In this document: piece after piece, positions 25,851 through 35,513 of the stretch
Layout: each line of letters opens with the position of its first letter
How positions within the stretch are numbered: position 1 is the first letter of the stretch
NCBI GenBank assembly: GCA_031286585.1
Contig: JAITUC010000007.1
Coordinates: forward strand, 98,274-162,273
Source: Delftia acidovorans
Lineage (GTDB): Bacteria; Pseudomonadota; Gammaproteobacteria; Burkholderiales; Burkholderiaceae_C
Direction: 5' to 3'
DNA: 64,000 nucleotides
Translations under genes and position numbers: made by a program
Notes under the pieces: generated by a model
What the model was told of the DNA's origin: nothing
What the model saw: the letters and a program-made list of their open reading frames with translations, nothing else
Database searches by the model: none

Positions 25851-28800
25851 ATGAATGCCCCCCTGCCCGAAGACGTGCGCCGCGCCCTGGAGACGGTCAC
25901 TCTCGACGACAAATACGCTCTGCAACACGGCCGTGCGTTCATGAGCGGAGTACAGGCCCTTGTGCGCCTGCCCATGCTGCAGCGCCAGCGCGACGCTGCA
26001 GCCGGCCTGAACACCGCAGGCTTCATCAGCGGCTACCGGGGCTCCCCGCTGGGCGGCTATGACCAGGCGCTATGGGCTGCGAAAAAGCACCTCGAATCCA
26101 ACAACATCGTCTTCCAGCCCGGCGTCAATGAAGAATTGGGCGCCACGGCCGTCTGGGGCACGCAGCAACTGGATCTCTATCCCGAGACCAAGAAGTTCGA
26201 CGGCGTCTTCGGCCTGTGGTACGGCAAGGGCCCGGGCGTGGACCGCTGCTCCGACGTGTTCAAGCACGCCAACATGGCGGGCACGGCCAGGCACGGCGGC
26301 GTGATCGCGCTAGCCGGCGACGACCACATCAGCAAGAGCAGCACGGCCGCCCACCAGAGCGACCACATCTTCAAGGCCTGCGGCACGCCGGTGTTCTTTC
26401 CCAGCAATGTGCAGGACATCCTGGACATGGGGCTGCACGCCTTTGCCATGAGCCGCTTCTCGGGCCTGTGGTCGGGCATGAAGACCATCCAGGAGGTGGT
26501 GGAGTCCTCGGCCAGCGTATCGGTGGAGCCGGACCGCGTGAACATTATCCTGCCCGAGGACTTCCAGATGCCGCCCGGCGGCCTGCACATCCGCTGGCCC
26601 GACGCGCCGCTGGAGCAGGAGCAGCGGCTGATGAACTACAAGTGGTATGCCGCCCTGGCCTATGTGCGCGCCAACCGGCTCAACCACAACGTGATCGACG
26701 GCCCCAACGACCGCTTCGGCCTGATCGCCAGCGGCAAGGCCTACAACGACATGCGCCAGGCCCTGGCCGACCTGGGCCTGGATGACGATACCTGCCGCCA
26801 GCTGGGCATACGGGTGCACAAGGTCAACGTGGTCTGGCCGCTGGAGGCCACCATCACGCGGGACTTCGCGCGCGGCCTGCAGGAAATCCTGGTGGTGGAG
26901 GAAAAGCGCCAGGTCATTGAGTACCAGATCAAGGAAGAGCTGTACAACTGGCGCTCCGACGTGCGGCCCAACGTGGTCGGCAAGTTCAGCGATGAGCACG
27001 GGGGCGAGTGGTCTGTGCCCAATCCCAGCCAAGACTGGCTGCTGCGCCCCAATGCGGACCTGACGCCGGCCCTCATCGCGCGCGCCATCGTCCAGCGCCT
27101 GACCAAGATCGGCGTGCCCGAGCACGTCGCGCAGCGCATGCACGAGCGCATCGCCGTGCTCGACGCCCGCGAGGCCGCGCTCAAGGCCGCCCAGAGCCAG
27201 CCCACGGGCGACCGCGTGCCATGGTTTTGCAGCGGCTGCCCGCACAACACCAGCACCCGCGTGCCCGAGGGCAGCCGCGCCGTGGCCGGCATCGGCTGCC
27301 ACTACATGACGGTGTGGATGGACCGCTCCACCAGCACCTTCACGCAGATGGGTGGCGAGGGCGTGACCTGGGTGGGCCAGGCGCCCTTCACCAGGGATGC
27401 CCATGTCTTCGCCAACCTGGGCGACGGCACCTACTTCCACAGCGGCCTGCTGGCGATACGCCAGAGCATCGCGGCCGGCGTGAACATCACCTACAAGCTG
27501 CTGTACAACGACGCCGTGGCCATGACGGGCGGCCAGCGCGTGGGCGAGCGGCCCGAGGGCCACTCGGTGCTGCAGATCATGAACAGCCTCAAGTCCGAGG
27601 GCGTGGCCAAACTGGTCATCGTCACCGACGAGCCCGCCAAGTACGACGGCGTGACGCTGGCCGAGGGCGTGACCGTGCACCACCGCGACGAACTGGACCG
27701 CATCCAGCGCGAGTTCCGCGAAATCAAGGGCTGCACGGCCATCATCTACGACCAGACCTGCGCCACCGAAAAGCGCCGCCGCCGCAAGCGCGGCACGCTG
27801 GCCACGCCCGACAAGACCGTGGTCATCAACGAGTTGGTCTGCGAGGGCTGCGGCGACTGCTCCGTGCAGTCCAACTGCCTGTCGGTCGAGCCCGTGGAGA
27901 CCGAGTTCGGCCGCAAGCGCCGCATCAACCAGAACACCTGCAACAAGGATTACTCCTGCGTGAAGGGCTTTTGCCCCAGCTTCGTCACCATCGAAGGCGG
28001 CCAGCTCAAGAAGCCCAAGAAGGAGAAGAAGGGCGACCTGTCCGTGCTGCCCGCCATCCCCGAGCCCGTGCTGCCCGTGGCCGAGCAGGCCTGGGGCATC
28101 GTCGTGGCCGGTGTCGGCGGCACGGGCGTGATCACCATCGGCTCGCTGCTGGGCATGGCGGCCCACCTGGAAGGCAAGGGCGTGATCACCCAGGATGCGG
28201 CAGGCCTGGCGCAAAAGGGGGGCTCCACTTGGAGCCACATTCAGATCGCCAACCGCCCCGAAGCCATCTACACCACCAAGGTGGACATGGCCAAGGCCGA
28301 TCTGGTGATCGGCTGCGACCCCATCGTCGCGGCCACGCCGACCACCATGTCGGTGATGCAGCCGGGCCGCACCTTCGTGGCGCTCAACAGCCACGGCTCG
28401 CCCACGGCGGCCTTCGTCACCAACCCCGACTGGCAGGCGCCGGACGACCGCTGCGCCAGCGCGCTGGCCCAGGCCGTGGGCCCCGAGCTGCTGGGCAGCT
28501 TCGATGCCGAGCAGGTGGCCGTGCAACTGCTGGGCGACAGCATCTACACCAACCCGCTGATCCTGGGCTACGCCTGGCAAAAGGGCCGCGTGCCGCTGTC
28601 GCATGCGGCGCTGATGCGCGCCATCGAACTCAATGGCGTGCAGGCCGACAACAACAAGGCCGCCTTCGAGTGGGGCCGCCGCTGCGCCCATGACCTGGCC
28701 GCCGTGCGCGCCCTGTTCCAGACGGCCCAGGTGATCCAGTTCGTCAAGAAGCCCTCGCTGACCGAGATGGTGGCCAAGCGCGTGGACTTCCTCACGGGCT

Positions 28801-29432
28801 ACCAGAACGCCGCCTATGCAGCCGAGTACCAGGCCTTCGTGGACAGGGTGCATGCCGCCGAGCGCGGCGTCGCGGGTTCCGGCACGCGCCTGTCGGAGGC
28901 CGTGGCCCGCTATCTGTTCAAACTCATGGCCTACAAGGATGAGTACGAGGTCGCGCGCCTGCACACCGATGCGGCCTTCAGCCAGCGCATTGCCGGCATG
29001 TTCGAGGGCGACTACCGCGTGGTCCACCACCTGGCGCCTCCTTCCTCGGCCGCCAAGGACGAGCAGGGCCACCTGGTCAAGAAGTCCTACGGTCCCTGGA
29101 TGCGCAAGGCCATGGAAGTGCTGGCGAAGATGAAGGGCCTGCGCGGCACGGCGCTGGACCCCTTCGGCCGCACGGAGGAGCGCCGCACCGAGCGCGCCCT
29201 GATCCAGGAATACCGCCAGTGCATCGAAGGCCTGCTGGCCGAACTCACGCCCGAGCGCCTGGCGCTGGCCGTGGAGATCGCCAGCATTCCCGAGGACATC
29301 CGCGGCTACGGCCATGTCAAGGAACGCAACCTGGCAGCGGCCCGCATCAAGTGGAAGGCGCTGATGGCACGCTGGAGCGCACCGTCAAGGGGTGCGGGCA
29401 GCACGGGCAAGCCCGCTGTGGGCGTCGCCTGA
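25851..29432 (+). CDS. Indolepyruvate ferredoxin oxidoreductase, fused alpha/gamma subunits (aryl-pyruvate oxidoreductase)
   Basis: 1,193 residues. It converts aryl pyruvates (indolepyruvate, phenylpyruvate) and CoA to aryl-acetyl-CoA and CO2, reducing ferredoxin. The N-terminal TPP pyrimidine domain begins with FISGYRGSPLGGYD. The TPP-binding domain includes FCSGCPHNTSTRVPEG (~458), GDGTYFHSG (~523) and NDAVAMTGGQ. A two-cluster Fe-S insert is at ~663-705 (CEGCGDCSVQSNC; CNKDYSCVKGFCPS). A gamma-type domain starts near 755 (GVGGTGVITIGSLLG), and a helical C-terminal domain follows (~960-1160). This single-chain form is typical of aerobic proteobacteria. GGAGACA precedes the ATG. Divergent Lrp-type gene probably controls it. 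True keto-acid preference is not readable from sequence. Confidence 0.93.
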   Translation: MNAPLPEDVRRALETVTLDDKYALQHGRAFMSGVQALVRLPMLQRQRDAAAGLNTAGFISGYRGSPLGGYDQALWAAKKHLESNNIVFQPGVNEELGATAVWGTQQLDLYPETKKFDGVFGLWYGKGPGVDRCSDVFKHANMAGTARHGGVIALAGDDHISKSSTAAHQSDHIFKACGTPVFFPSNVQDILDMGLHAFAMSRFSGLWSGMKTIQEVVESSASVSVEPDRVNIILPEDFQMPPGGLHIRWPDAPLEQEQRLMNYKWYAALAYVRANRLNHNVIDGPNDRFGLIASGKAYNDMRQALADLGLDDDTCRQLGIRVHKVNVVWPLEATITRDFARGLQEILVVEEKRQVIEYQIKEELYNWRSDVRPNVVGKFSDEHGGEWSVPNPSQDWLLRPNADLTPALIARAIVQRLTKIGVPEHVAQRMHERIAVLDAREAALKAAQSQPTGDRVPWFCSGCPHNTSTRVPEGSRAVAGIGCHYMTVWMDRSTSTFTQMGGEGVTWVGQAPFTRDAHVFANLGDGTYFHSGLLAIRQSIAAGVNITYKLLYNDAVAMTGGQRVGERPEGHSVLQIMNSLKSEGVAKLVIVTDEPAKYDGVTLAEGVTVHHRDELDRIQREFREIKGCTAIIYDQTCATEKRRRRKRGTLATPDKTVVINELVCEGCGDCSVQSNCLSVEPVETEFGRKRRINQNTCNKDYSCVKGFCPSFVTIEGGQLKKPKKEKKGDLSVLPAIPEPVLPVAEQAWGIVVAGVGGTGVITIGSLLGMAAHLEGKGVITQDAAGLAQKGGSTWSHIQIANRPEAIYTTKVDMAKADLVIGCDPIVAATPTTMSVMQPGRTFVALNSHGSPTAAFVTNPDWQAPDDRCASALAQAVGPELLGSFDAEQVAVQLLGDSIYTNPLILGYAWQKGRVPLSHAALMRAIELNGVQADNNKAAFEWGRRCAHDLAAVRALFQTAQVIQFVKKPSLTEMVAKRVDFLTGYQNAAYAAEYQAFVDRVHAAERGVAGSGTRLSEAVARYLFKLMAYKDEYEVARLHTDAAFSQRIAGMFEGDYRVVHHLAPPSSAAKDEQGHLVKKSYGPWMRKAMEVLAKMKGLRGTALDPFGRTEERRTERALIQEYRQCIEGLLAELTPERLALAVEIASIPEDIRGYGHVKERNLAAARIKWKALMARWSAPSRGAGSTGKPAVGVA

Positions 29433-29763
29433 AACCACATGGACCGCCCCGCTCCGGGGGCCTCCTGTAAGATCGCTGCCGCCGCCCGCACCGCAAGGTG
29501 TGGGCGGCGCGGCTCCTTCAGGGGCCGCTTGCTGGACCGTCAAGCCGGGCGCAAAAATCACGAAAAACCGCGCTCCACCCCTTTAAAAACGACAGATGGC
29601 AGCCAGTTGCAGCCATCGTCGCCGAAAAACCCGCAGCCGCCAGTTCCTGGCGGCCCATGCGGGTCAGGGCTGACGCATACAATGCTCCGTTCTCCTGCGC
29701 GGGCCCGTGCATACGGCGTGCGCAGCGACCCTTTTTCGACCTTCCAATCCTGGAGTCTTGCCC
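29433..29763 (+). other. Leader/intergenic region before yajC
   Basis: 330 bp without a convincing gene. It holds tandem hairpins at 29480-29527 (separate entry), an A/T-rich patch around 29555-29600, and a CATACAATG sequence (TACAAT at 29677-29682) that could be the -10 of a yajC-secDF promoter. The tgt/queA genes that often precede yajC in proteobacteria are absent. Confidence 0.5.
29480..29527 (+). ncRNA. Candidate structured RNA element: two back-to-back hairpins
   Basis: Hairpin 1 (29480-29509) has a 13-bp stem capped by a GCAA tetraloop of the stable GNRA class. Hairpin 2 (29510-29527) has a 7-bp stem and a TTCA loop, and starts with no spacer. Each stem has one non-Watson-Crick pair, and both are G-U only if the plus strand is transcribed; on the minus strand they would be A-C mismatches. 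A GTAAGAT sequence 8-14 nt upstream could be a -10. No T run follows, so it is not a standard terminator. Function unknown. Confidence 0.45.
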
Positions 29764-30099
29764 GTGTTTATTTCTTCCGCTTTTGCCCAGACCGCACCCG
29801 CAGCAGCAGCCTCCGGTGGTGACTTCATGTCGCAGCTGTACGGCATGGCACCGCTGGCACTGATGTTCGTGGTGCTGTACTTCGTGATGATCCGCCCCCA
29901 GATGAAGCGCCAGAAGGAGCACCGCTCCATGATCGAGGCGCTGGCCAAGGGCGACGAAGTGGCGACGGCCGGCGGCATCATCGGCCGCGTGACACGCATG
30001 TCCGAGCAGTTCCTGCACATCGAGATCGCCTCGGGTGTGGAAGTCCAGATCCAGCGCAGCGCCGTCGTACAGGTGCTGCCCAAGGACACGCTGAAGTAA
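29764..30099 (+). CDS. yajC: Preprotein translocase accessory subunit YajC
   Basis: 111 residues from a GTG start. One transmembrane helix at ~27-44 (YGMAPLALMFVVLYFVMIRP), then the conserved cytoplasmic domain with RPQMKRQKEH, LAKGDEVATAGGIIGRVTRM and VEVQIQRSAV. It binds SecDF and the translocon in the inner membrane. GTG was chosen because GGAG precedes it at 8 nt and the protein then has family length; the preceding codons look non-coding. First gene of yajC-secD-secF. Confidence 0.96.
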   Translation: MFISSAFAQTAPAAAASGGDFMSQLYGMAPLALMFVVLYFVMIRPQMKRQKEHRSMIEALAKGDEVATAGGIIGRVTRMSEQFLHIEIASGVEVQIQRSAVVQVLPKDTLK

Positions 30100-30190
30100 G
30101 CGCTGTCCCTGTCTTGCGGGTGTGCGGACCGCGCAGGCGGCAGCACACCCTTTTGTGCGTTGCTGTCTACAAAGAGCGAAGAGCGCGATC

Positions 30191-32113
30191 ATGAACCGAT
30201 ATCCGGTCTGGAAGTACGCGATCATCGTGATCGCGCTGCTGGTGGGGGTGCTCTACACCCTGCCCAATTTTTTCGGTGAGGCGCCTGCAGTGCAGGTCTC
30301 CTCGGCCAAGGCCACCGTCAAGGTGGACAACGCGGTGCTGCACAGGGTCGAGCAGGCCCTGAAGGCTGCCGATGTCAAGCCCGATGTGCTGACCATCGAG
30401 GGCACCTCGGTGCGGGCGCGCTTCAACACGCCCGACGAGCAGCTCAAGGCCAAGGACGTGATACAGAAGGCCCTGATCCCCGATGCCAACGACCCGGCCT
30501 ACATCGTGGCGCTGAACCTGGTGTCGCGCTCGCCGCAATGGCTCACGGCCGTCGGCGCCAAGCCCATGTACCTGGGCCTGGATCTGCGCGGTGGCGTGCA
30601 CTTCATGCTGCAGGTGGACATGGCTGCGGCCCTGACCAAGAAGGCCGACTCCTTTGCCGGCGACCTGCGCACCTCGCTGCGCGACAAGAACATCCGCCAC
30701 GGCGGCGTCTCGCGCAACGGCAACACCGTCGAGATCCGCGTGCGCGACGAGGCCATGCTCACGGCGGCACGCAATCTGGTCACCGACCAGTTCCCCGATC
30801 TGGCAGCCACCTCCGAGCCCGATGGCGCCGGCTTCAAGCTGCTGGCCTCCATCAAGCCCGAAGCCCTGCGCAAGGTGCAGGAGCAGGCGCTCAAGCAGAA
30901 CATCGTCACACTGCACAACCGTATCAACGAGCTGGGCGTGGCCGAGCCCGTGATCCAGCAGCAGGGCCTGGACCGCATCATCGTCCAGCTGCCCGGCGTG
31001 CAGGACACGGCCAAGGCCAAGGACATCCTGGGCCGCACGGCCACGCTGGAAGTGCGCCTGGTCGACGAATCCTCCGAGGCACGCGGCGCCGAGCTGGGCT
31101 CGGGTCCCGTGCCCTTCGGCTCCGAGCGCTACCTGGACCGCAACGCCCAGGCCGTGATCGTGCAAAAGCAGGTCGTGCTGACCGGCGAGAACCTCACCGA
31201 CGCGCAGCCCGGCTTCGACAGCCAGACCCAGGAGCCCACGGTCAACCTGGTGCTGGATGCCAAGGGCGCACGCATCTTCAAGGACATCACGCGCGAGAAC
31301 GTGGGCAAGCGCATGGCCATCATCCTGTTCGAAAAGGGCAAGGGCGAGGTCGTGACGGCTCCCGTGATCCGCACCGAGATCGGTGGCGGACGCGTGCAGA
31401 TCTCGGGCCGCATGACCACGGCGGAAGCCAACGACACGGCCCTGCTGCTGCGCGCCGGCTCCCTGGCCGCGCCCATGGAGATCATCGAGGAATACACCAT
31501 CGGCCCCAGCCTGGGCGCCGACAACATCAACCGCGGCATCCACTCCGTGGTCTGGGGCCTGGTGGCCATCGCTGCCTTCATGTGCGTGTACTACATGCTG
31601 TTCGGCGTGATCTCCACGGTGGCCCTGTCGGTCAACGTGCTGCTGCTGCTGGCCATCCTGTCCATGCTGCAGGCCACGCTGACCCTGCCCGGCATCGCCG
31701 CCATGGCGCTGGCGCTGGGCGTGGCCATCGACTCCAACGTGCTGATCAACGAGCGCATCCGCGAGGAACTGCGCGGCGGCGCCTCGCCGCAGGCCGCCAT
31801 CCACGCGGGCTATGAGAACGCCTGGCACACCATCCTGGACTCGAACGTGACCACGCTGATCGCGGGCCTGGCGCTGCTGGCCTTCGGTTCCGGCCCGGTG
31901 CGCGGCTTTGCCGTGGTGCACTGCATCGGCATCCTGACCAGCATGTTCTCGGCCGTGTTCTTCTCGCGCGGTCTGGTCAACCTCTGGTACGGCCGCCGCA
32001 AGAAGCTCAAGAGCATCTCCATCGGCCAGGTCTGGAAGCCGGAAGACACCAGCCAGCTGCGCTCCGTGGCTGCCAAGGGTTCCAGCGTCGCCGATTCCGG
32101 CGCCAACAACTGA
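30191..32113 (+). CDS. secD: Protein translocase subunit SecD
   Basis: 640 residues. First helix at ~9-27, then the large periplasmic domain, with the family motif LGLDLRGGVHFMLQVD near residue 130 and LGRTATLEVRLV further on. C-terminal transmembrane bundle (~455-625) with ALALGVAIDSNVLINERIRE, whose Asp takes part in proton movement. With SecF it uses the proton gradient to pull preproteins out of SecYEG. ATG at 30191 gives MNRYPVWKY, the usual beta-proteobacterial start; the ribosome-binding site is weak (GAAGAG). SecF starts 13 nt after the stop. Confidence 0.97.
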   Translation: MNRYPVWKYAIIVIALLVGVLYTLPNFFGEAPAVQVSSAKATVKVDNAVLHRVEQALKAADVKPDVLTIEGTSVRARFNTPDEQLKAKDVIQKALIPDANDPAYIVALNLVSRSPQWLTAVGAKPMYLGLDLRGGVHFMLQVDMAAALTKKADSFAGDLRTSLRDKNIRHGGVSRNGNTVEIRVRDEAMLTAARNLVTDQFPDLAATSEPDGAGFKLLASIKPEALRKVQEQALKQNIVTLHNRINELGVAEPVIQQQGLDRIIVQLPGVQDTAKAKDILGRTATLEVRLVDESSEARGAELGSGPVPFGSERYLDRNAQAVIVQKQVVLTGENLTDAQPGFDSQTQEPTVNLVLDAKGARIFKDITRENVGKRMAIILFEKGKGEVVTAPVIRTEIGGGRVQISGRMTTAEANDTALLLRAGSLAAPMEIIEEYTIGPSLGADNINRGIHSVVWGLVAIAAFMCVYYMLFGVISTVALSVNVLLLLAILSMLQATLTLPGIAAMALALGVAIDSNVLINERIREELRGGASPQAAIHAGYENAWHTILDSNVTTLIAGLALLAFGSGPVRGFAVVHCIGILTSMFSAVFFSRGLVNLWYGRRKKLKSISIGQVWKPEDTSQLRSVAAKGSSVADSGANN

Positions 32114-32126
32114 AAGGGGGAAGACC

Positions 32127-33077
32127 ATGGAGTTCTTCCGCATCCGCAAAGACATCCCCTTCATGAAGTACGCGTTGGTCCTCAACGCGATCTCCTTCAT
32201 CACCTTCGCGCTGGCCGTGTTCTTCCTGGTCACGCGCGGCCTGCACCTGTCCGTGGAATTCACGGGCGGCACCGTGATGGAGGTGGCCTATACCCAGACC
32301 GCCGACATCGCCAAGGTGCGCGATACCGTCTCCAAGCTGGGCTACAGCGACGTCACGGTGCAGAACTTCGGCACATCGCGCGACGTGATGATCCGCCTGC
32401 CCGTGCAAAAGGACGTATCCTCCGCGCAGCAAAGCGAGCAGGTGCTCACTGCGCTCAAGAAGGAAGACGCCGAAGTCACGCTGCGCCGCACCGAGTTCGT
32501 GGGCCCGCAGGTGGGTGACGAGCTCATGCACAACGGCCTGATGGCCCTGGGCTTCGTGGTGCTGGGCATCGTGATCTACCTGGCCATGCGCTTCGAATGG
32601 AAGTTCGGCGTGGCCGCCGTGATCGCCAACCTGCACGACGTGGTCATCATCCTGGGCTTCTTCGCGTTCTTCCAGTGGGAGTTCTCGCTGTCCGTGCTGG
32701 CCGGCGTGCTGGCCGTGCTGGGCTACTCGGTCAACGAGTCGGTCGTGATCTTCGACCGTATCCGCGAAGCTTTCCGCAAGTTCCGCAAGCTCAGCACCAC
32801 CGAGGTGATCGATCACGCCATCACCAGCACCATGAGCCGCACCATCATCACCCACGCCTCCACCGAGGCCATGGTGCTGTCCATGTTCTTCTTCGGCGGC
32901 CCCAGCCTGCATTACTTCGCGCTGGCGCTGACCATCGGCATCCTGTTCGGCATCTATTCCTCGGTCTTCGTGGCCGCCGCCATCGCCATGTGGTTGGGCG
33001 TCAAGCGCGAGGATCTGATTAAGGCGCCCAAGGCTTCCACGGACCCCAACGATCCCAACGCCGGCGCCACTGTGTAA
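32127..33077 (+). CDS. secF: Protein translocase subunit SecF
   Basis: 316 residues, six transmembrane helices. Visible motifs are VEFTGGTVMEV in the first periplasmic loop, then LAVLGYSVNESVVIFDRIRE (Asp in the fourth helix region) and STMSRTIITHASTEAMVLSM. Partner of SecD in the same transcript. AAGGGGG stands 6 nt before the ATG. Residues after 300 form a short hydrophilic tail. Confidence 0.97.
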   Translation: MEFFRIRKDIPFMKYALVLNAISFITFALAVFFLVTRGLHLSVEFTGGTVMEVAYTQTADIAKVRDTVSKLGYSDVTVQNFGTSRDVMIRLPVQKDVSSAQQSEQVLTALKKEDAEVTLRRTEFVGPQVGDELMHNGLMALGFVVLGIVIYLAMRFEWKFGVAAVIANLHDVVIILGFFAFFQWEFSLSVLAGVLAVLGYSVNESVVIFDRIREAFRKFRKLSTTEVIDHAITSTMSRTIITHASTEAMVLSMFFFGGPSLHYFALALTIGILFGIYSSVFVAAAIAMWLGVKREDLIKAPKASTDPNDPNAGATV

Positions 33078-33103
33078 GCGAATGTTCTAGTTCCAGACCG
33101 GCT

Positions 33104-33109
33104 TACACT
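33104..33109 (+). promoter_or_regulatory. Candidate -10 box of the DUF1631 gene, 7 nt before ATG
   Basis: TACACT then CGCGGGC and the ATG at 33117. Same geometry as the boxes before purB, pyrF and mltA. It lies in the 39-bp gap after secF. No convincing -35. Confidence 0.35.
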
Positions 33110-33116
33110 CGCGGGC

Positions 33117-35513
33117 ATGCCCTCCCTGCCCACCCCTTCCAACGCGCCTGCTGGCACCCAGTCTTCACTGGGCCAGCAGGCGCGTTTGCATTGGGTGCGT
33201 GGACTGTGCAAGGGCCTGCCCGGCGTGACCCAGCAGCTGCTGGCCCAGATGGAACAACAGGCCCAGGCCGTGGGCACCGCACGTGAAATGCAGGAGCGTC
33301 GCGAGGCCTGGTCCAGCTACCGCCAGCACCAGGCGGCCTGGCTGAATGCCTGCATGCAGGCGCTGCAGGGCGCCCTGCAGCCAGCCAAGGCGGCGGCTGC
33401 GGGGCCGCAGCGCGGTGCGCTGCAGTTCGAGTTGCTCAGCGACGATGTGGTGGAGAACAAGATCCTGGCCTCCCGCATGGCGTTGGCCATGGGGGAAACC
33501 ACGGCATCCGTCTTCGATACGCTGCGCCTGCGCATGCAGGCCATCGAAAACCAGGAACTGCCATCCGACGACATCCTGCGCAGCGAGTCCGTGTGCCGCC
33601 ATCTGGTCGAGCAATGGCTCGCCAGCGGCCTGCAGCGCGGCGATCTGCAGCGCGTGATGGATCTGCTGCAGACAGCCCTGGCACCGCTGCTGGTGGCCGG
33701 ATACCAGGCGGCCCACCAGTTGCTGGACGGCCAGGGCGTCACCCGCTCTCAGGACGTGGCCATGCGGGTGCGGCGCACCGAGGCAGGCCACTCCACGCGC
33801 GCCATGGGCCTGGGCCCGGCCACGGCGCCTGCATCGACCTCCCAGCAGGGACCGACATCACGGCACGCCTCGGCCTATGCGCCCACGCAAATGGGTGGCG
33901 TGCCCGGTGCCGCCCCCTACCCGCCCCACGCTGCGGCGCCCCACGGCCAGATGCCTGTGGGCCTGACGACGCTTTCGCGCGCGCGCCACCGCGCCCATGA
34001 GGTCGTGGGCCAATTGCGCCGACTGCTCATGCAGCCGGGCGTGGGTGTGCCGGGCCTGGTGCCCGGCGTGGGCGGCGGCACGCAGCAGGCCCCCGCATCG
34101 GCCGCGCTGACCCAGGCCCTGCTGGAGCAGCGCGTCGTGGCCCAGACGCAGTACCAGCAGATGCTGGCCCAGGGGCTGACCACGCTGCAAATCGATGTCA
34201 GCCCGGCTGCCATCGGACAATTGGTGGGCCAGGTGCGCGAGCGCTCGGCCGAGCTCAAGCGCAAGGCCACCACCTCGGGTGAAAAGGCCACCATCGAGAT
34301 CGTGGCCCTGATGTTCCAGGCCATCCTGACCGAGGACCGCATCCCGCCTTCGGTGCGCGTCTGGTTTGCCCGGCTGCAGGTGCCCGTGCTGCGCGTGGCC
34401 CTGGCCGAGCCGGAATTCTTCAGCAATCTGCGCCATCCGGCCCGGCTGCTGATCGACCGCCTGGGTTCGTGCGTGATGGGGTTCGACGCCTCCAGCATCA
34501 GCGGCAGCGCGCTGGAGTCGGAGATCCGGCGCATCGTCCAGGTCATCGAGCAGTATCCGGAGACCGGCCAGAAGGTCTTCGTGCTGGTGCTGCGCGAGTT
34601 CGAGGACTTCCTGGCGCGCTACCTGACGCAGTCGCAGGACAAGGCCAAGATCGTCAGCGTGGCCCAGCAGGTGGAGCAAAAGGAAACCCTGGCCATCCAG
34701 TACACGATCGAGCTGCGCCACCTGCTCACCGACATGCCGGTGCGCGAAGAGATCCGCGAATTCCTGTTCAAGACCTGGACCGAAGTGCTGGCCCTGGCCG
34801 CCGTGCGCCACGGCGCCAAGGACGCGCGCACCATGCGCTTCAAGCAGGCCGCCAGCGAACTGGTCTGGGCCGCCAGCGCCAAGCCCACGCGCCAGGAGCG
34901 CTCCCGCGTGATCCAGACGCTGCCCACGCTGCTGCAGACGCTGCGCGAAGGGCTGGCCCTGATCGGCGTCACGGGCGAGGGGCAGTCCGCACGCATCAAG
35001 CTGGTCACCGACACGCTGGCCGAAGCCTTTGTCTCCAAGACCGCGACCATCGCCCCCGCCCGCATCGAGGCCATGGCCCAGCGGCTGTCCCATCTGGAGC
35101 AGTACATCAGCGAAGACGGCATGCTCGACGAGGACATGCCGCTGTCACCCGAGAACATCGAGATGATCCTGGGCGTGGACACGGCAGGGCTCAACGTGAT
35201 CCCGAGCACCAACACCCCCGTGGACCCGGTGATGCTGGAGTGGGCCACCTCGCTGGAGCCGGGCCGCTGGTTCACGCTGGACCACAACGGCGCGCGCATC
35301 CAGGTGCAATACACCTGGCGCAGCCGCCGCAGGCAGCTGCACCTGTTCGCCGCGCTCGATGGCACCTGCCACCTGCTGCAGCTGCGGCGCATGGCCTCCT
35401 ACCTGCAGTCCGGCCTGCTGTCCGTGCATGACGAAGAGGCGCTCACGGTGCGCGCGACGCGCGATGCGCTGGAGAAGATTCAGGCGAACCCTGAGCGCTT
35501 GAACTCCCCCTGA
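33117..35513 (+). CDS. DUF1631 family protein
   Basis: 798 residues, largely helical and cytoplasmic by composition, with no signal peptide or membrane helix. The N-terminal region includes LQFELLSDDVVENKILASRM, and the centre has VALMFQAILTEDRIPPSVRV and VLREFEDFLARYLTQSQDK; these fit the DUF1631 (thymidine phosphorylase-like by old annotation) family of beta- and gamma-proteobacteria. An Ala/Pro/Gly-rich linker covers ~220-290. The C-terminal ~90 residues (GRWFTLDHNGARIQVQYTWR) resemble a PilZ-like beta-barrel, which might bind cyclic di-GMP, but the RxxxR motif is not clearly seen. The last Pro codon and TGA belong to the palindromic repeat. Confidence 0.85.
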   Translation: MPSLPTPSNAPAGTQSSLGQQARLHWVRGLCKGLPGVTQQLLAQMEQQAQAVGTAREMQERREAWSSYRQHQAAWLNACMQALQGALQPAKAAAAGPQRGALQFELLSDDVVENKILASRMALAMGETTASVFDTLRLRMQAIENQELPSDDILRSESVCRHLVEQWLASGLQRGDLQRVMDLLQTALAPLLVAGYQAAHQLLDGQGVTRSQDVAMRVRRTEAGHSTRAMGLGPATAPASTSQQGPTSRHASAYAPTQMGGVPGAAPYPPHAAAPHGQMPVGLTTLSRARHRAHEVVGQLRRLLMQPGVGVPGLVPGVGGGTQQAPASAALTQALLEQRVVAQTQYQQMLAQGLTTLQIDVSPAAIGQLVGQVRERSAELKRKATTSGEKATIEIVALMFQAILTEDRIPPSVRVWFARLQVPVLRVALAEPEFFSNLRHPARLLIDRLGSCVMGFDASSISGSALESEIRRIVQVIEQYPETGQKVFVLVLREFEDFLARYLTQSQDKAKIVSVAQQVEQKETLAIQYTIELRHLLTDMPVREEIREFLFKTWTEVLALAAVRHGAKDARTMRFKQAASELVWAASAKPTRQERSRVIQTLPTLLQTLREGLALIGVTGEGQSARIKLVTDTLAEAFVSKTATIAPARIEAMAQRLSHLEQYISEDGMLDEDMPLSPENIEMILGVDTAGLNVIPSTNTPVDPVMLEWATSLEPGRWFTLDHNGARIQVQYTWRSRRRQLHLFAALDGTCHLLQLRRMASYLQSGLLSVHDEEALTVRATRDALEKIQANPERLNSP

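Noticed and set aside
26310..29315. 1,001-codon open frame antisense to the indolepyruvate oxidoreductase gene
   Set aside because: Translation is His/Gly/Ala/Gln-rich with no motifs; it is the usual GC-rich shadow of a strongly GC3-biased gene.
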